Shown: positions 20,943-29,171 of the stretch, piece by piece
How the letters are laid out: each line of letters starts with the position of its first letter
How positions within the stretch are numbered: the first letter of the stretch is position 1
Assembly (NCBI GenBank): GCA_009786085.1
Contig: WQTW01000004.1
Coordinates: 1 to 36,513, forward strand
DNA length: 36,513 bases
Direction of reading: 5' to 3'
From: Pseudomonadota bacterium
Lineage (GTDB): Bacteria > Pseudomonadota > Gammaproteobacteria > Burkholderiales > Casimicrobiaceae
The notes under the pieces: model-generated
The model's input: the letters and a program-made list of their open reading frames with translations, nothing else
What the model was told of the DNA's origin: nothing
The model's database searches: none
Position numbers and translations under genes: made by a program

Positions 20943-22028
20943 ATGCGCGCTGACCGCAACCATTTTCCGCTGGCGCTGGCGCTGCTCTACGCGCTGTGCA
21001 TCGTCTATGCCAGCCTTTACCCGTTCATTCGCTGGGAAATCCCGCTGCCGGGAACGCCTTACTGGCTGTTCGGGGCTGGTCGTTTTTACCGCGCCGATTT
21101 CATCGTCAACTTTTTCGCCTACCTGCCATTCGGCCTCTTCATCGGCCTTGCCGGCCACCGATACCGCCTGTTGCGAGCGGCGATTTTCGGCGCGCTGCTG
21201 TCGCTGGCGATGGAATCGTGCCAATGGCTGATGCCGCCGCGCAGCGCCGATCTCTACGATTTTCTCGCCAATACCGCCGGCGCAGCCTCCGGCGGCGCCA
21301 TCGCCTGGGGGTTGGCGGTGTTGTCACCGTTGCGCGAAGCGCTTTACCGCTGGCGCGCGCTGTTCCTCCCCGGCTGGCTGGGCGATTTCGGGCTGGCGCT
21401 GCTCGTTTTCTGGCTGGCGGCACAGACCAATCCCGCCATTCCCCTGTTCTCGATCGTCCTCGATCCGACGATTTTTGCCGCCGTCCTGCCCGACAACACC
21501 GTCCCGTTTGCCGATGCCCGCTGGTCGATGTTGGCGGAAATCGTCACCGGCGCTTTCCAGATTTCCGGCATCGGCCTGTTCGCGGCCTTGCTGGTGCGCG
21601 ACCGCCGCCACGCCGTACTGACGGCGGTATTGATCATCCTGGCCGCGTTCCTGCTGAAAAACATCGCGGTGTGGCTCACCCTCAGCGAGACCGCGCGCGC
21701 CCATTATCTTGGCCGCACCGCGACATGGGTGGCGCTGCTGCTGGGGTTTTTGCTGCTTTACGCTTTTTTCACCTTGTCGCGCCCGAAAGCCGTCACCGTC
21801 TGCGCCGTCATCCTGCTGTCCTCGTTGCTCGCGCCGCTGCTGCTGCCCGACCTTCTGAGCGCGCGCATGCCTTCCTCCCTGTTCAACGACCGCTACACGC
21901 ACCTGCTGCACTTCGACGGCCTGACCCGCACCATCCTTCTGATGTGGCCGCTGGCCGCCGGAATCTGGCTGTTCTTCCTGGCCGGACGACCGCGCTGGGG
22001 GGATCAGGAATCAGAGGTCAGGGATTAG
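20943..22028 (+). CDS. VanZ-like multi-pass membrane protein
   Basis: An integral membrane protein of 361 residues with about nine hydrophobic segments. The N-terminal 130 residues look like the VanZ family (SLYPFIRW, then FIVNFFAYLPFGLFIG, and ESCQWLMPPRSADLYDFLANTAGA). The C-terminal half is further membrane helices without a motif I recognise. VanZ-type domains are widespread and their role outside teicoplanin resistance is unclear; no vancomycin genes are nearby. The last nine residues (GDQESEVRD) and the TAG stop are encoded by a heptamer repeat, so the original end was probably earlier. Confidence 0.8.
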   Translation: MRADRNHFPLALALLYALCIVYASLYPFIRWEIPLPGTPYWLFGAGRFYRADFIVNFFAYLPFGLFIGLAGHRYRLLRAAIFGALLSLAMESCQWLMPPRSADLYDFLANTAGAASGGAIAWGLAVLSPLREALYRWRALFLPGWLGDFGLALLVFWLAAQTNPAIPLFSIVLDPTIFAAVLPDNTVPFADARWSMLAEIVTGAFQISGIGLFAALLVRDRRHAVLTAVLIILAAFLLKNIAVWLTLSETARAHYLGRTATWVALLLGFLLLYAFFTLSRPKAVTVCAVILLSSLLAPLLLPDLLSARMPSSLFNDRYTHLLHFDGLTRTILLMWPLAAGIWLFFLAGRPRWGDQESEVRD

Positions 22029-22339
22029 GGATCAGAAAAAATTTAACCGCAAAGAGCGCAGAGAATAATTTTCACGCGGAGAAAAATAATCGTCATTCTG
22101 CGCGGCGCGAAGCGTAGTCGCAGAATCCATAAAAAAAAGCCGCCTCACGCGAAGGCGCGGAGAAAAAAGCCCCCTTTCCAAAGGGGGTGTCGGCGAAGCC
22201 GACGGGGGTTTGCCCCTTCCCCCGCTTGCGGGGGAAGGTGATCCGCAAGCGGGAGAGAGACGTTTTTTCTCCGCGTCTCCGCGTGAGAATCATTCTTTGC
22301 GCCCTTTGCGTTCTTTGCGGTTGAACTCTTTTCTGATCC
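22001..22339. repeat. Repeat-only gap between VanZ-like and terC genes
   Basis: No gene is visible in 22029-22339. From left to right: heptamers (22001-22036), an 'AACCGCAAAGAGCGCAGAGAA' type unit (about 22046-22066) and a 'TCACGCGAAGGCGCGGAG' unit. A CCCCCTTTCCAAAGGGGG compound palindrome (about 22170-22212), a CCCGC-TTGC-GGGGG palindrome (about 22218-22238), an inverted 'TTCTTTGCGGTT' unit (about 22311-22322) and more heptamers (22328-22365) follow. The two genes converge here, and the heptamer blocks at both ends are inverted relative to each other. Confidence 0.7.
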
Positions 22340-23050
22340 CTAATCCCTGACCTCTGATCCCTGTTTCCGTCGCGCGATCCACTTGCCGATGCCCAGCACC
22401 AGGAGCACGCCGACGATGGCGGCAAAATATTTGCTGTATTTTTGTAATTCGGTCGGCCAGTCGGTGGTGAAGGGTTGCAGCGCCACATCGCCGATCAGCA
22501 TGCCGCCGCCGACCCAGCCGAGCAGTGCGCCGCCCAGCAGGATGACGACCGGAAAGCGGTCGAGCAGCCACAACACAAAGCGGCTGCCCCAGACGACGAT
22601 GGGCACACTGATCAGAATGCCGAAAACCGCCAGCCCGAAGTGGCCTTGCGCAGCGGCGGAGACGGCGATCACGTTGTCGAGGCTCATCACGGCGTCGGCG
22701 ATCACAATGGTTTTGATCGCGCCGATCAGATGCGTACTGCCGGTGACGGTGGCTTCGTTATGGTGGTCGTTGTCAGGCTGGATCAATTTGATGCCGATCC
22801 AGAAGAGTAATAAGGCGCCCACGATTTTCAGGAAAGGGATATTCAGTAATTGCAGCGCAAAGAAAATCAGGATGAGGCGCAACGCCACGGCGCCGAAAAC
22901 GCCCCAGAAAATGCCGAGGCGGCGTTGTTGGGGCGGCAGACGACGGCAGGCCAGCGCGATCACGATGGCGTTGTCGCCGCCGAGCAGGATGTCGATGGCG
23001 ATGATTTGCAGAACGGCGGTGATGAAGACCGCGTTAAGTCCGATTTCCAA
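22340..23050 (-). CDS. TerC/YjbE-family integral membrane protein
   Basis: A 236-residue membrane protein of the TerC family, whose characterised members help export manganese or support exoenzyme metallation. The duplicated family signature is clear: DILLGGDNAIV near residue 20 and DAVMSLDNVIAV in the second half, separated by an acidic/His loop (DNDHHNE). The start is TTG at 23050 with AGGA about ten bases upstream; no ATG fits. The last residues (QGSEVRD, TAG) come from a heptamer repeat in the same frame as in the VanZ-like protein. I see no yybP-ykoY riboswitch upstream. Confidence 0.85.
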   Translation of the reverse strand: MEIGLNAVFITAVLQIIAIDILLGGDNAIVIALACRRLPPQQRRLGIFWGVFGAVALRLILIFFALQLLNIPFLKIVGALLLFWIGIKLIQPDNDHHNEATVTGSTHLIGAIKTIVIADAVMSLDNVIAVSAAAQGHFGLAVFGILISVPIVVWGSRFVLWLLDRFPVVILLGGALLGWVGGGMLIGDVALQPFTTDWPTELQKYSKYFAAIVGVLLVLGIGKWIARRKQGSEVRD

Positions 23051-23120
23051 AGTGGTGTTTCCTGACAGGTTATTTCACGACAAACAAAGTATATCCGCTC
23101 GTTTCGTCTTGTTCACAAAC

Positions 23121-23290
23121 ACCCTCTCCCCCACCCCTCTCCCGCTTGCGGGAGAGGGGAATTGTTCAGGCGCTTTGCGCGTTGCGTTTTCTTTTCCGCC
23201 ATCGCGGGAGAGCTTCTTGGCTTGTGGCGAGATCGGCGGCTCGGTGATGCTTCCCTCTCCCGCAAGCGGGAGAGGGGTGGGGGAGAGGGT
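23121..23290. repeat. 40-bp inverted repeat upstream of terC
   Basis: Arms 23121-23160 and 23251-23290 match at 39 of 40 positions. Each arm itself contains the CCCTCTCCCGC palindrome, and they flank a 90-bp spacer with no frame or motif I recognise. Together they could fold into one long stem of about 170 bases or two separate hairpins. With the terminator below they fill the 23051-23443 gap, which has no gene. Confidence 0.75.
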
Positions 23291-23330
23291 CGTCGTATTA
23301 TGAGAAATCATCATGCGAGCGAATAAGGAA

Positions 23331-23369
23331 ATAAATAGAAAAGAGGCTTCAGCATAACACCGAAGCCCC
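23331..23369 (-). terminator. Intrinsic terminator after pnp (bidirectional shape)
   Basis: Stem GGCTTC (23345-23350) / GAAGCC (23362-23367). On the minus strand it is followed by TCTTTTCTATTT, and on the plus strand by CCTTTTTG, so it can work both ways. It lies 75 bases beyond the pnp stop. A further CCTTCCCCC/GGGGGAAGG hairpin (about 23398-23432) is closer to the gene. Confidence 0.6.
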
Positions 23370-23443
23370 TTTTTGTCTGAACCCATCCCCATCCCAACCT
23401 TCCCCCCGATCAAAACCACTTCGGGGGAAGGGGGCAGAGAGCA

Positions 23444-25558
23444 TCAATTTTCTTCAGATTCCGGTGCACCTTCTTCGTCGGCGGCGGCTTTCATCGACAG
23501 GCGGATTTTGCCTTTTTCGTCGGCTTCAAGCACTTTGACGCGGACGGCCTGACCTTCTTTCAGGTAATCGGAAACCTGGTTGACGCGCTCTCTGGCGATC
23601 TGCGAAATGTGCAGCAGGCCATCGCGTCCCGGCAGCACTTGAACGATCGCGCCGAAATCGAGCAGGCGCAAAACGGTGCCTTCGTAAACTTTGCCGATTT
23701 CGACTTCGGCGGTGATTTCTTCGATTCGTTTACGCGCGACATTACAGGCTTCGGCGTTGACCGACGAGATGGTGACCATGCCGTCGTCGGTGATGTCGAT
23801 GATGGTGCCGGTTTCTTCGGTCAGCGCACGAATAACAGCGCCACCTTTGCCGATCACGTCGCGGATTTTTTCCGGATTGATCTTGAAGGTCATCATGCGC
23901 GGCGCGTGCTGCGAAATTTCGGTGCGCGAATGCGGCAACGCTTGTTGCATCAGACCGAGAATGTGCATCCGGCCTTCGCATGCCTGCGACAGCGCAACAG
24001 CCATGATGTCTTTGGTGATGCCCTGGATTTTGATGTCCATTTGCAGCGCGGTGACGCCTTTGGTCGTGCCCGCGACTTTGAAGTCCATGTCGCCGAGGTG
24101 ATCTTCGTCGCCGAGGATGTCGGTCAGCACGGCGAAGCGGCTGCCTTCTTTGATCAGTCCCATTGCGATACCGGCGACGTGTGCTGCTGTCGGCACGCCG
24201 GCGTCCATCAGCGCGAGGCTGCCGCCGCACACCGAGGCCATCGACGAGGAGCCGTTCGATTCGGTGATTTCGGAGACGACGCGCATCGAATACGAAAAAT
24301 CAGCCGCCGATGGCAGCACGTTGACCAGCGCGCGTTTGGCAAGACGACCATGACCGATTTCGCGGCGCTTCGGCGAACCGACGCGGCCGGTTTCGCCGGT
24401 GGCGTAGGGCGGCATGTTGTAGTGCAGCATGAAGCGGTCGCGGTATTCGCCTTGCAGCGCGTCGATGATTTGTTCGTCGCGCGCGGTGCCGAGCGTGGCG
24501 ACGACCAGCGCCTGCGTTTCGCCGCGCGTGAACAGCGCTGAACCGTGGGTGCGCGGCAGTACGCCGGTGCGAATGGTGATCGGGCGCACGGTGCGGGTGT
24601 CGCGTCCGTCGATACGCGGTTCACCGGCCAGAATCTGGCTGCGAACGATTTTGGATTCCAGATCGAACAGAATTTGCGCGACGTGCGCGGCCAGCGCGGG
24701 GTCTTCATCGGCGCCGCACGCGGTCTGCGTTTTGGCGGCGATTTCAGAGAGGCGCTGCGAGCGTTGCGATTTTGAGCGAAGCCCATACGCTTCGCGCAGT
24801 TCGGCTTCGGCCATCGACGTCACTTTGTCGATCAGCGGTTGGTCTTTCTGCGGCGGCTGCCAGTCCCACAACGGTTTGCCGGCTTCTTCGACGAGGCTGT
24901 GAATCAGATCGATCGCGGCCTGCTGTTGCTGATGCCCGAACACCACGGCGCCCAGCATCACTTCTTCGGAGAGTTCTTTCGCTTCCGACTCGACCATCAA
25001 CACGGCGGCTTCCGTACCGGCAACGACGAGATCGAGATCCGACTGCGGCAAATCGCTCTTGTCGGGATTCAGTACATACTGGCCGTCGATGTAGCCGACG
25101 CGCGCGGCGCCGATCGGACCGTTGAACGGAATGCCGGCAATCGCCAGCGCCGCCGAAGCGCCGATCATCGCCGGAATATCGGGATCGATTTCAGGATCGA
25201 CCGACATCACGGTGGCCACGATTTGCACTTCGTTGTAGAAACCGTCCGGGAAAAGCGGACGGAGCGGACGGTCGATCAGGCGACAGGTCAGCGTTTCTTT
25301 TTCAGACGGGCGGCCTTCGCGCTTGAAAAAACCGCCGGGGATTTTGCCCGCGGCGTAGGTCTTTTCCTGATAATCGACGGTCAACGGGAAAAAATCCTGA
25401 CCGGGTTTGGCCGACTTGGCGGCAACGACCGCGACCAGAACGGCGGTTTCGCCGAGGCTGGCCAAAACGGCGCCGGTGGCCTGACGGGCGATTTCGCCGG
25501 TTTCCAGTGTCAGCGTGTGGCTACCGTAGGCGATAGACTTCTTGATGGGAGCATTCAT
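23444..25558 (-). CDS. pnp: Polyribonucleotide nucleotidyltransferase
   Basis: 3'-5' phosphorolytic exoribonuclease and degradosome component. The 704-residue protein has two RNase PH domains separated by a helical segment, then a KH domain ([20 protein letters not shown], from about 562) and an S1 domain ([31 protein letters not shown]). It ends in an acidic tail ([10 protein letters not shown]). Length is close to E. coli PNPase. It is downstream of rpsO as usual, with a terminator-shaped hairpin between that may serve attenuation or RNase-based autoregulation. Confidence 0.97.
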   Translation of the reverse strand: MNAPIKKSIAYGSHTLTLETGEIARQATGAVLASLGETAVLVAVVAAKSAKPGQDFFPLTVDYQEKTYAAGKIPGGFFKREGRPSEKETLTCRLIDRPLRPLFPDGFYNEVQIVATVMSVDPEIDPDIPAMIGASAALAIAGIPFNGPIGAARVGYIDGQYVLNPDKSDLPQSDLDLVVAGTEAAVLMVESEAKELSEEVMLGAVVFGHQQQQAAIDLIHSLVEEAGKPLWDWQPPQKDQPLIDKVTSMAEAELREAYGLRSKSQRSQRLSEIAAKTQTACGADEDPALAAHVAQILFDLESKIVRSQILAGEPRIDGRDTRTVRPITIRTGVLPRTHGSALFTRGETQALVVATLGTARDEQIIDALQGEYRDRFMLHYNMPPYATGETGRVGSPKRREIGHGRLAKRALVNVLPSAADFSYSMRVVSEITESNGSSSMASVCGGSLALMDAGVPTAAHVAGIAMGLIKEGSRFAVLTDILGDEDHLGDMDFKVAGTTKGVTALQMDIKIQGITKDIMAVALSQACEGRMHILGLMQQALPHSRTEISQHAPRMMTFKINPEKIRDVIGKGGAVIRALTEETGTIIDITDDGMVTISSVNAEACNVARKRIEEITAEVEIGKVYEGTVLRLLDFGAIVQVLPGRDGLLHISQIARERVNQVSDYLKEGQAVRVKVLEADEKGKIRLSMKAAADEEGAPESEEN

Positions 25559-25569
25559 GTGATAACCCT

Positions 25570-25609
25570 TGAAATAAAAAATGACCGTGCACGAAGGTGG
25601 ACGGTCATT
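25570..25609 (-). terminator. Terminator/attenuator between rpsO and pnp
   Basis: On the minus strand AATGACCGT (25601-25609) pairs with ACGGTCATT (25580-25588), followed by TTTTTATTTC. A long stem with a U tract sits only about 20 bases before the pnp start. In E. coli the rpsO-pnp gap holds a terminator and an RNase III site for PNPase autocontrol; the same place and shape here suggest a comparable role. Confidence 0.7.
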
Positions 25610-25716
25610 CGGTTAAGCAAAATAATCGGCAGTAAGACGTCGAAAAACAGAACGGGCGGCACAACCCGCGTCGGGAAAAAGACACGGAGAATGCGTCGGA
25701 ACCGTCCGACAGGGAT

Positions 25717-25986
25717 TCACTTGCGCAACCCGAGTTTTTCGATCAGTGATTTGTAGCTGTCGGCATCGCGCGATTTCAGATAATCGAGCAATTTGCGACG
25801 GCGCGATACCATGCGAAGCAAGCCGCGGCGGGAGTGGTGATCCTTGACGTGATCCTTGAAGTGTCCATTCAACCCGTTGATGCGCGCGGTGAGCAACGCG
25901 ACTTGAACTTCGGGAGAGCCGGTGTCTCCTGAAGCGCGTTGAAAACCTGTAATGATTTTTGCTTTTTCCTGAACCGAAACGGCCAT
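25717..25986 (-). CDS. rpsO: 30S ribosomal protein S15
   Basis: Primary 16S rRNA-binding protein of the small subunit. The 89-residue protein is full length, with the signature [20 protein letters not shown] in the middle and the usual N-terminal helix. It lies between truB and pnp, the standard order, but here 755 bases separate it from truB, all filled with repeats. Confidence 0.97.
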   Translation of the reverse strand: MAVSVQEKAKIITGFQRASGDTGSPEVQVALLTARINGLNGHFKDHVKDHHSRRGLLRMVSRRRKLLDYLKSRDADSYKSLIEKLGLRK

Positions 25987-26043
25987 AGCTATTATCCTTT
26001 CGCCTACTTGAAGCGTGTCATGTGGTCTCTAAAAAAGGCCATC

Positions 26044-26072
26044 ATTATAGCCCAGAAAGCCGGAGAAAACCT
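26044..26072 (-). promoter_or_regulatory. Possible rpsO promoter
   Basis: Minus-strand TATAAT (26044-26049) about 58 bases before the rpsO start, with only a weak -35 (GGTTTT at 26067-26072, 17-base spacer). A promoter here is needed, since the repeat-filled gap separates rpsO from truB. Confidence 0.4.
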
Positions 26073-26089
26073 TTTGTTTTCATCGGGAA

Positions 26090-26741
26090 TTTCATATTCT
26101 CCCCTCGCCCGCTTGCGGGCAGGTAGGACGGCGGGAAAAAAAAAAGACGTTCGCATGGAAGCTGCGCGGAGGCGCGGGTTTGAAGCCCTGCCTTTCGAGG
26201 GTATAAGTATTTACACACCTCCAAGCGCCGCAGGCGCGTAACCCTAAAAACCTCAGTTGGACGTGCTCGCCAGTGCTGCGCCCGCTGTGTCAGGCAAGGC
26301 GCGACGACGACGCGGGCTGCCACCCCGCGAGGAGGAGCAACGCAGAATGGCGCAGCGGGCGTCGTGCTGGTGAGCGCGTAGCGCACTCACCCAATGGATG
26401 AATGGTAAAAAAGGCTTCAAAGCAAGCTACCATGCGGTTTTCCATAGGTTTCAAGCGGTCAACTGAGGTTATTAGGGTAACATGAGTAACCGTCGATGGA
26501 GCGCGAGCATAGCGAGCGCGGAACCGGCGGGTGGTGTCCGAACTGACCCTCAGCCCTGCAAGGGCTGAATAAGGTCTGTCGTTCAGCCCCTGCAGGGCTG
26601 GATGCGAGTAGGGTGTTCTTCCCGCCGGTTCCGCTCGCTGCGCTCGCTACACCGGCGGTTACTCACATCATGCCCCTCCGGGGCAAAACGGCGGTACGTC
26701 ATGCGGGATTCTATGACTACGCGCTGAATGACATCAGAAAG
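26090..26741. repeat. Gap between rpsO and truB: repeats only
   Basis: No gene is seen in 25987-26741. It holds a CGCCCGC-TT-GCGGGC palindrome (about 26104-26119), an imperfect GGGTTTGAAGCCC unit (about 26177-26189), and the second copy of the large composite palindromic element (about 26221-26690), which is split by a MITE-like insertion. The element copy includes GCGCCGCAGGCGC (26225-26237), CAGCCCTGCAAGGGCTG (about 26552-26568) and GCCCCTCCGGGGC near its right end. Confidence 0.7.
26239..26480. mobile_element. MITE-like element, about 242 bp
   Basis: Terminal inverted repeats ACCCTAA-A-AACCTCAGTTG (26241-26259) and its inverse (26460-26478) match at 18 of 19 positions, extending to TA/AA at the outer ends. 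There is no reading frame for a transposase; the interior has its own inverted segments (GCTGCGCCCGCTG near 26275 and CAGCGGGCGTCGT near 26355). It interrupts a copy of the palindromic element whose uninterrupted form is at 401-597 (junction near 420-423), good evidence for a true insertion. The family that mobilises it is not identifiable here. Confidence 0.7.
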
Positions 26742-27911
26742 TCAAACAACAAGCCGCAGCGGACGCAACGCGCCTTCACGAACTTCGGCGACGCCGAGAA
26801 ATTTCCCTCCCCTCTCCCCCTGCGGGAGAGGGGTTGGGGGAGAGGGGGCTGAAACCCCATCCCCACCCCAACCCTCCCGCCCCTCTCTACCGGCCTCTCT
26901 CCCACAAGGGAGAGAGGAAGGAAATGCCTCCCCTCTCCCGCTTTCCGCGGGAGAGGGGCAGGGGGAGAGGGATGGAAGGGGAGAGCTTTCCTTGCCCCCT
27001 TTTGAAAGGGGGTGTCCGTCGGAGACGGACGGGGGTTTCTCGGGGTCGCCTCCCTCGCAATGGGGGGAAAAAACCGCATAAACCGCCTGATCCGGAACGG
27101 AAAGCGCCGCGACATCGCGCAGCGCCAACCGTTGTCCCTGGCTGAAACGGCCAGCCGCCGCCGGGTCAAGATCGGCGCGAGGCAAAGACCGAACCAGCGT
27201 TTCCGTCGGCAACAGACAAGCCATCCGTTCGGCATCGGACGCGGCGGTCAACCCTTCCAGCGTGTGCGCCGAGGCCATCGAAAACAGCCCGCTTTGCAAA
27301 CGACGCAGCGCGGTCAGATGCGCGCCGCAGCCCAGCGCCGCGCCGAGGTCTTCGGCCAGCGTCCGAATGTAGGTGCCTTTGCTGACATGCGCGTCGATCA
27401 CGAGAACCGGCGGCGCGAAGTCGATCAGGCGCAGCGCGTGAATTTCAATCGTGCGCGCTTCGCGCGGAATCTCGACACCGGCGCGGGCGTATTCGTAGTA
27501 AGCGCGTCCCTGGTATTTGAGCGCGGCATGGCGCGGCGGAATCTGTGGCTGAACGCCGTGAAAACGGGTGAGCGCATGCTCCACGGCAGCAGGATCCACT
27601 TGCGCGATTTCGCGCGTTTCAACAATGTCGCCCTCAGGATCGCCGGTGGTGGTCGTCACCCCCAGACGCAACGTCGCGCGGTAGGTTTTGTCGGCGTCGA
27701 GAACGAAGCGCGAGAATTTGGTCGCTTCACCGAAACACAGCGGCAACAAACCAGACGCGAACGGATCGAGCGTTCCCATGTGCCCGCCTTTTTCGGCCTG
27801 AAACAAGCGACGGGCTTTTTGCAGCGCCGCGTTCGACGACATCCCGACAGGCTTGTCGAGCAGCAGAACACCATCAACGCGACGCCAGGAACGAGGAGGA
27901 GATGTTTTCAT
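26742..27911 (-). CDS. truB: tRNA pseudouridine(55) synthase with repeat-derived insertion
   Basis: Makes pseudouridine 55 in the tRNA T-loop. The 389-residue product is about 80-90 longer than usual. The catalytic part is intact: GVLLLDKPVGMSSN, then HMGTLDPFASGLLP with the catalytic Asp (about 49), and KGTYIRTLAEDLG. Residues about 282-369 (26805-27068) are an in-frame run of dispersed GC-rich repeats read as Pro/Gly/Ser/Glu-rich sequence, after which the normal end KFLGVAEVREGALRPLRLVV resumes. Removing it leaves about 301 residues, a normal TruB. The first eight codons differ from those at the remnant start beside rbfA, because an island has inserted upstream. No ribosome-binding site is obvious. 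Confidence 0.93.
   Translation of the reverse strand: MKTSPPRSWRRVDGVLLLDKPVGMSSNAALQKARRLFQAEKGGHMGTLDPFASGLLPLCFGEATKFSRFVLDADKTYRATLRLGVTTTTGDPEGDIVETREIAQVDPAAVEHALTRFHGVQPQIPPRHAALKYQGRAYYEYARAGVEIPREARTIEIHALRLIDFAPPVLVIDAHVSKGTYIRTLAEDLGAALGCGAHLTALRRLQSGLFSMASAHTLEGLTAASDAERMACLLPTETLVRSLPRADLDPAAAGRFSQGQRLALRDVAALSVPDQAVYAVFSPHCEGGDPEKPPSVSDGHPLSKGGKESSPLPSLSPCPSPAESGRGEAFPSSLPCGREAGREGREGWGGDGVSAPSPPTPLPQGERGGKFLGVAEVREGALRPLRLVV
26805..27068 (-). repeat. Repeat block inside truB
   Basis: Contains several CCCTCTCCC-type palindromes and the CCCCCTTTTGAAAGGGGG compound repeat (about 26996-27038), elsewhere found only between genes. It spans about 264 bases (88 codons) and keeps the truB frame open. 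Confidence 0.75.
27832..27889. repeat. 58-bp direct repeat, left copy (in truB)
   Basis: Identical to 30134-30191 over all 58 bases; flanking bases differ at both ends. It covers truB codons 8-27 and marks one edge of the accessory island. Confidence 0.9.
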
Positions 27912-28176
27912 AGAGGGGTAGCTTTTTAACCTGCGACTCGGACTACGCCAGCGTTGCCTTGTAAGCTGTCCTTGTATTGTTTATGCTGAGTTTGTTTTTC
28001 ATGAAATACATTCTATTACAGACGCCATAACAGTGATGGGATTTGATTTTGAATAGGCGATTAACGTTAAACGCCAATAAGTTAAAAAAAGGTGCAAAAA
28101 CTATTGACAATATTACAAGTAGGTGAGACATTGTCTCCAGTGTCATTTTTCTTAGTGGCTTTAGCGAGAAGCGAAG
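27912..28176. other. AT-rich divergent gap at the island edge
   Basis: Lies between truB (-) and the transglutaminase-like gene (+). A TTGACA (28104-28109) on the plus strand could be the -35 of the island operon, but no good -10 follows at the right distance. A palindrome GCGATTAACGTTAA near 28060 may be regulatory. I see no convincing promoter for truB on the other strand. Confidence 0.4.
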
Positions 28177-29145
28177 ATGCGTTCTTATCCATCAATCTTC
28201 AGGTTGTCACTACTTATAGCGAGTATTTTATCTATTCTTGCTTATCGGGCAGTTCTTTCACAAGAACTAGTTTTTCCGATAGGTAGCGCACTAAGAACCA
28301 TCGAAGAGACTCTTAAGAAGCCGGACGAAGAAATTGATTTAGTTTGGCTGAAGCTGACCGTCGATAAGATGGTCGACCCCAGTGTCGATATTCAGGCAAC
28401 GCAAGAGCATTTAGACAAGATGGCGCGAGATTTGCGGGCAATGTTATTGAGTTCCTCATCCGACGAAGATAAGCTGAAGGCTTTGAAAGCGTACCTGTAC
28501 GAGCCAGGGAAATGGAATGATTTCAATTCATTTCAATACAATTTGTCTAACCCGCTTGGGACTAATGTTAAAGATAAGCTTTTAACGAATTATCTCAGAA
28601 CCCGTAAAGGAAACTGTGTTTCAATGCCTATTCTCTTTTTATTTCTTGGGGAAAAGATAGGACTAAACATCACGCTTGCACGTGCGCCCAACCACCTCTT
28701 TATCAAGTACCGAGACTCGTCTGGAGCCTATTATAATATTGAAACTACCAGTGGTGGCAATTTTGCCAGAGACGTATGGATGCATCAAAAGATGCCGATG
28801 ACAGATCGTGCCGTGGCGTCAGGCATTTACATGCGCCCATTGACTAAGAAAGAGATGGCGACCGATATATTGTTGCTTCTGAATGAGGCTTACAGCGATA
28901 TCCGCTTTATCGAAAAACGGAGGCAAATAGCGAGGTTGTCTCTCAAGCATGATCCGAAGAACATAGCAGCGATTTTGCACATGATGACAAGTTATCAACA
29001 AGAACTGAATTACGAGTTTGGCAACAAGTACCCGAACATCCCTGCGAAGGAGAAGGAGCGTTACTCAGAGCTCTACAATGCTTTTGGCTACTGGTATCAA
29101 AAAGCAGAGGATCTTGGTTGGAAGCCCAGTGATTTGGGCAATTAA
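28177..29145 (+). CDS. SirB1-like transglutaminase-fold protein
   Basis: A 322-residue protein with an N-terminal hydrophobic segment (8-27) that could be a signal peptide or anchor. The central region resembles SirB1-type transglutaminase-like proteins: RTRKGNCVSMPILFLFLGEK with Cys147, APNHLFIKY with His173 and an acidic residue in YYNIETTSGG (Glu189), a likely Cys-His-acid triad. An N-terminal helical domain and a C-terminal helical, TPR-like segment flank it. Codon use and GC are visibly lower than in neighbouring genes. It is first of three same-strand island genes, 26 bases before the Rhs-tip gene. Whether it modifies or matures the tip protein is unknown. Confidence 0.75.
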   Translation: MRSYPSIFRLSLLIASILSILAYRAVLSQELVFPIGSALRTIEETLKKPDEEIDLVWLKLTVDKMVDPSVDIQATQEHLDKMARDLRAMLLSSSSDEDKLKALKAYLYEPGKWNDFNSFQYNLSNPLGTNVKDKLLTNYLRTRKGNCVSMPILFLFLGEKIGLNITLARAPNHLFIKYRDSSGAYYNIETTSGGNFARDVWMHQKMPMTDRAVASGIYMRPLTKKEMATDILLLLNEAYSDIRFIEKRRQIARLSLKHDPKNIAAILHMMTSYQQELNYEFGNKYPNIPAKEKERYSELYNAFGYWYQKAEDLGWKPSDLGN

Positions 29146-29171
29146 AAAGTCTATCAAGAATGGAGGAGTAG

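Noticed and set aside
23051..23443. Possible yybP-ykoY (manganese) riboswitch before terC
   Set aside because: Looked for because TerC-family genes often carry one; the stretch is explained by CCCTCTCCC palindromes and a terminator, and no matching core was seen.
26800..26965. CRISPR-like repeated units
   Set aside because: The units are palindromes with irregular spacing and no unique spacers, and the same units are dispersed through the window; no cas genes.
26742..27068. Frameshift or assembly error in truB
   Set aside because: The frame is continuous through the repeat block and resumes with the conserved TruB C terminus, so no frameshift is needed.
28092..28286. Small open frame overlapping the transglutaminase-like start
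   Set aside because: Overlaps the better-supported gene in another frame and has no family signal.
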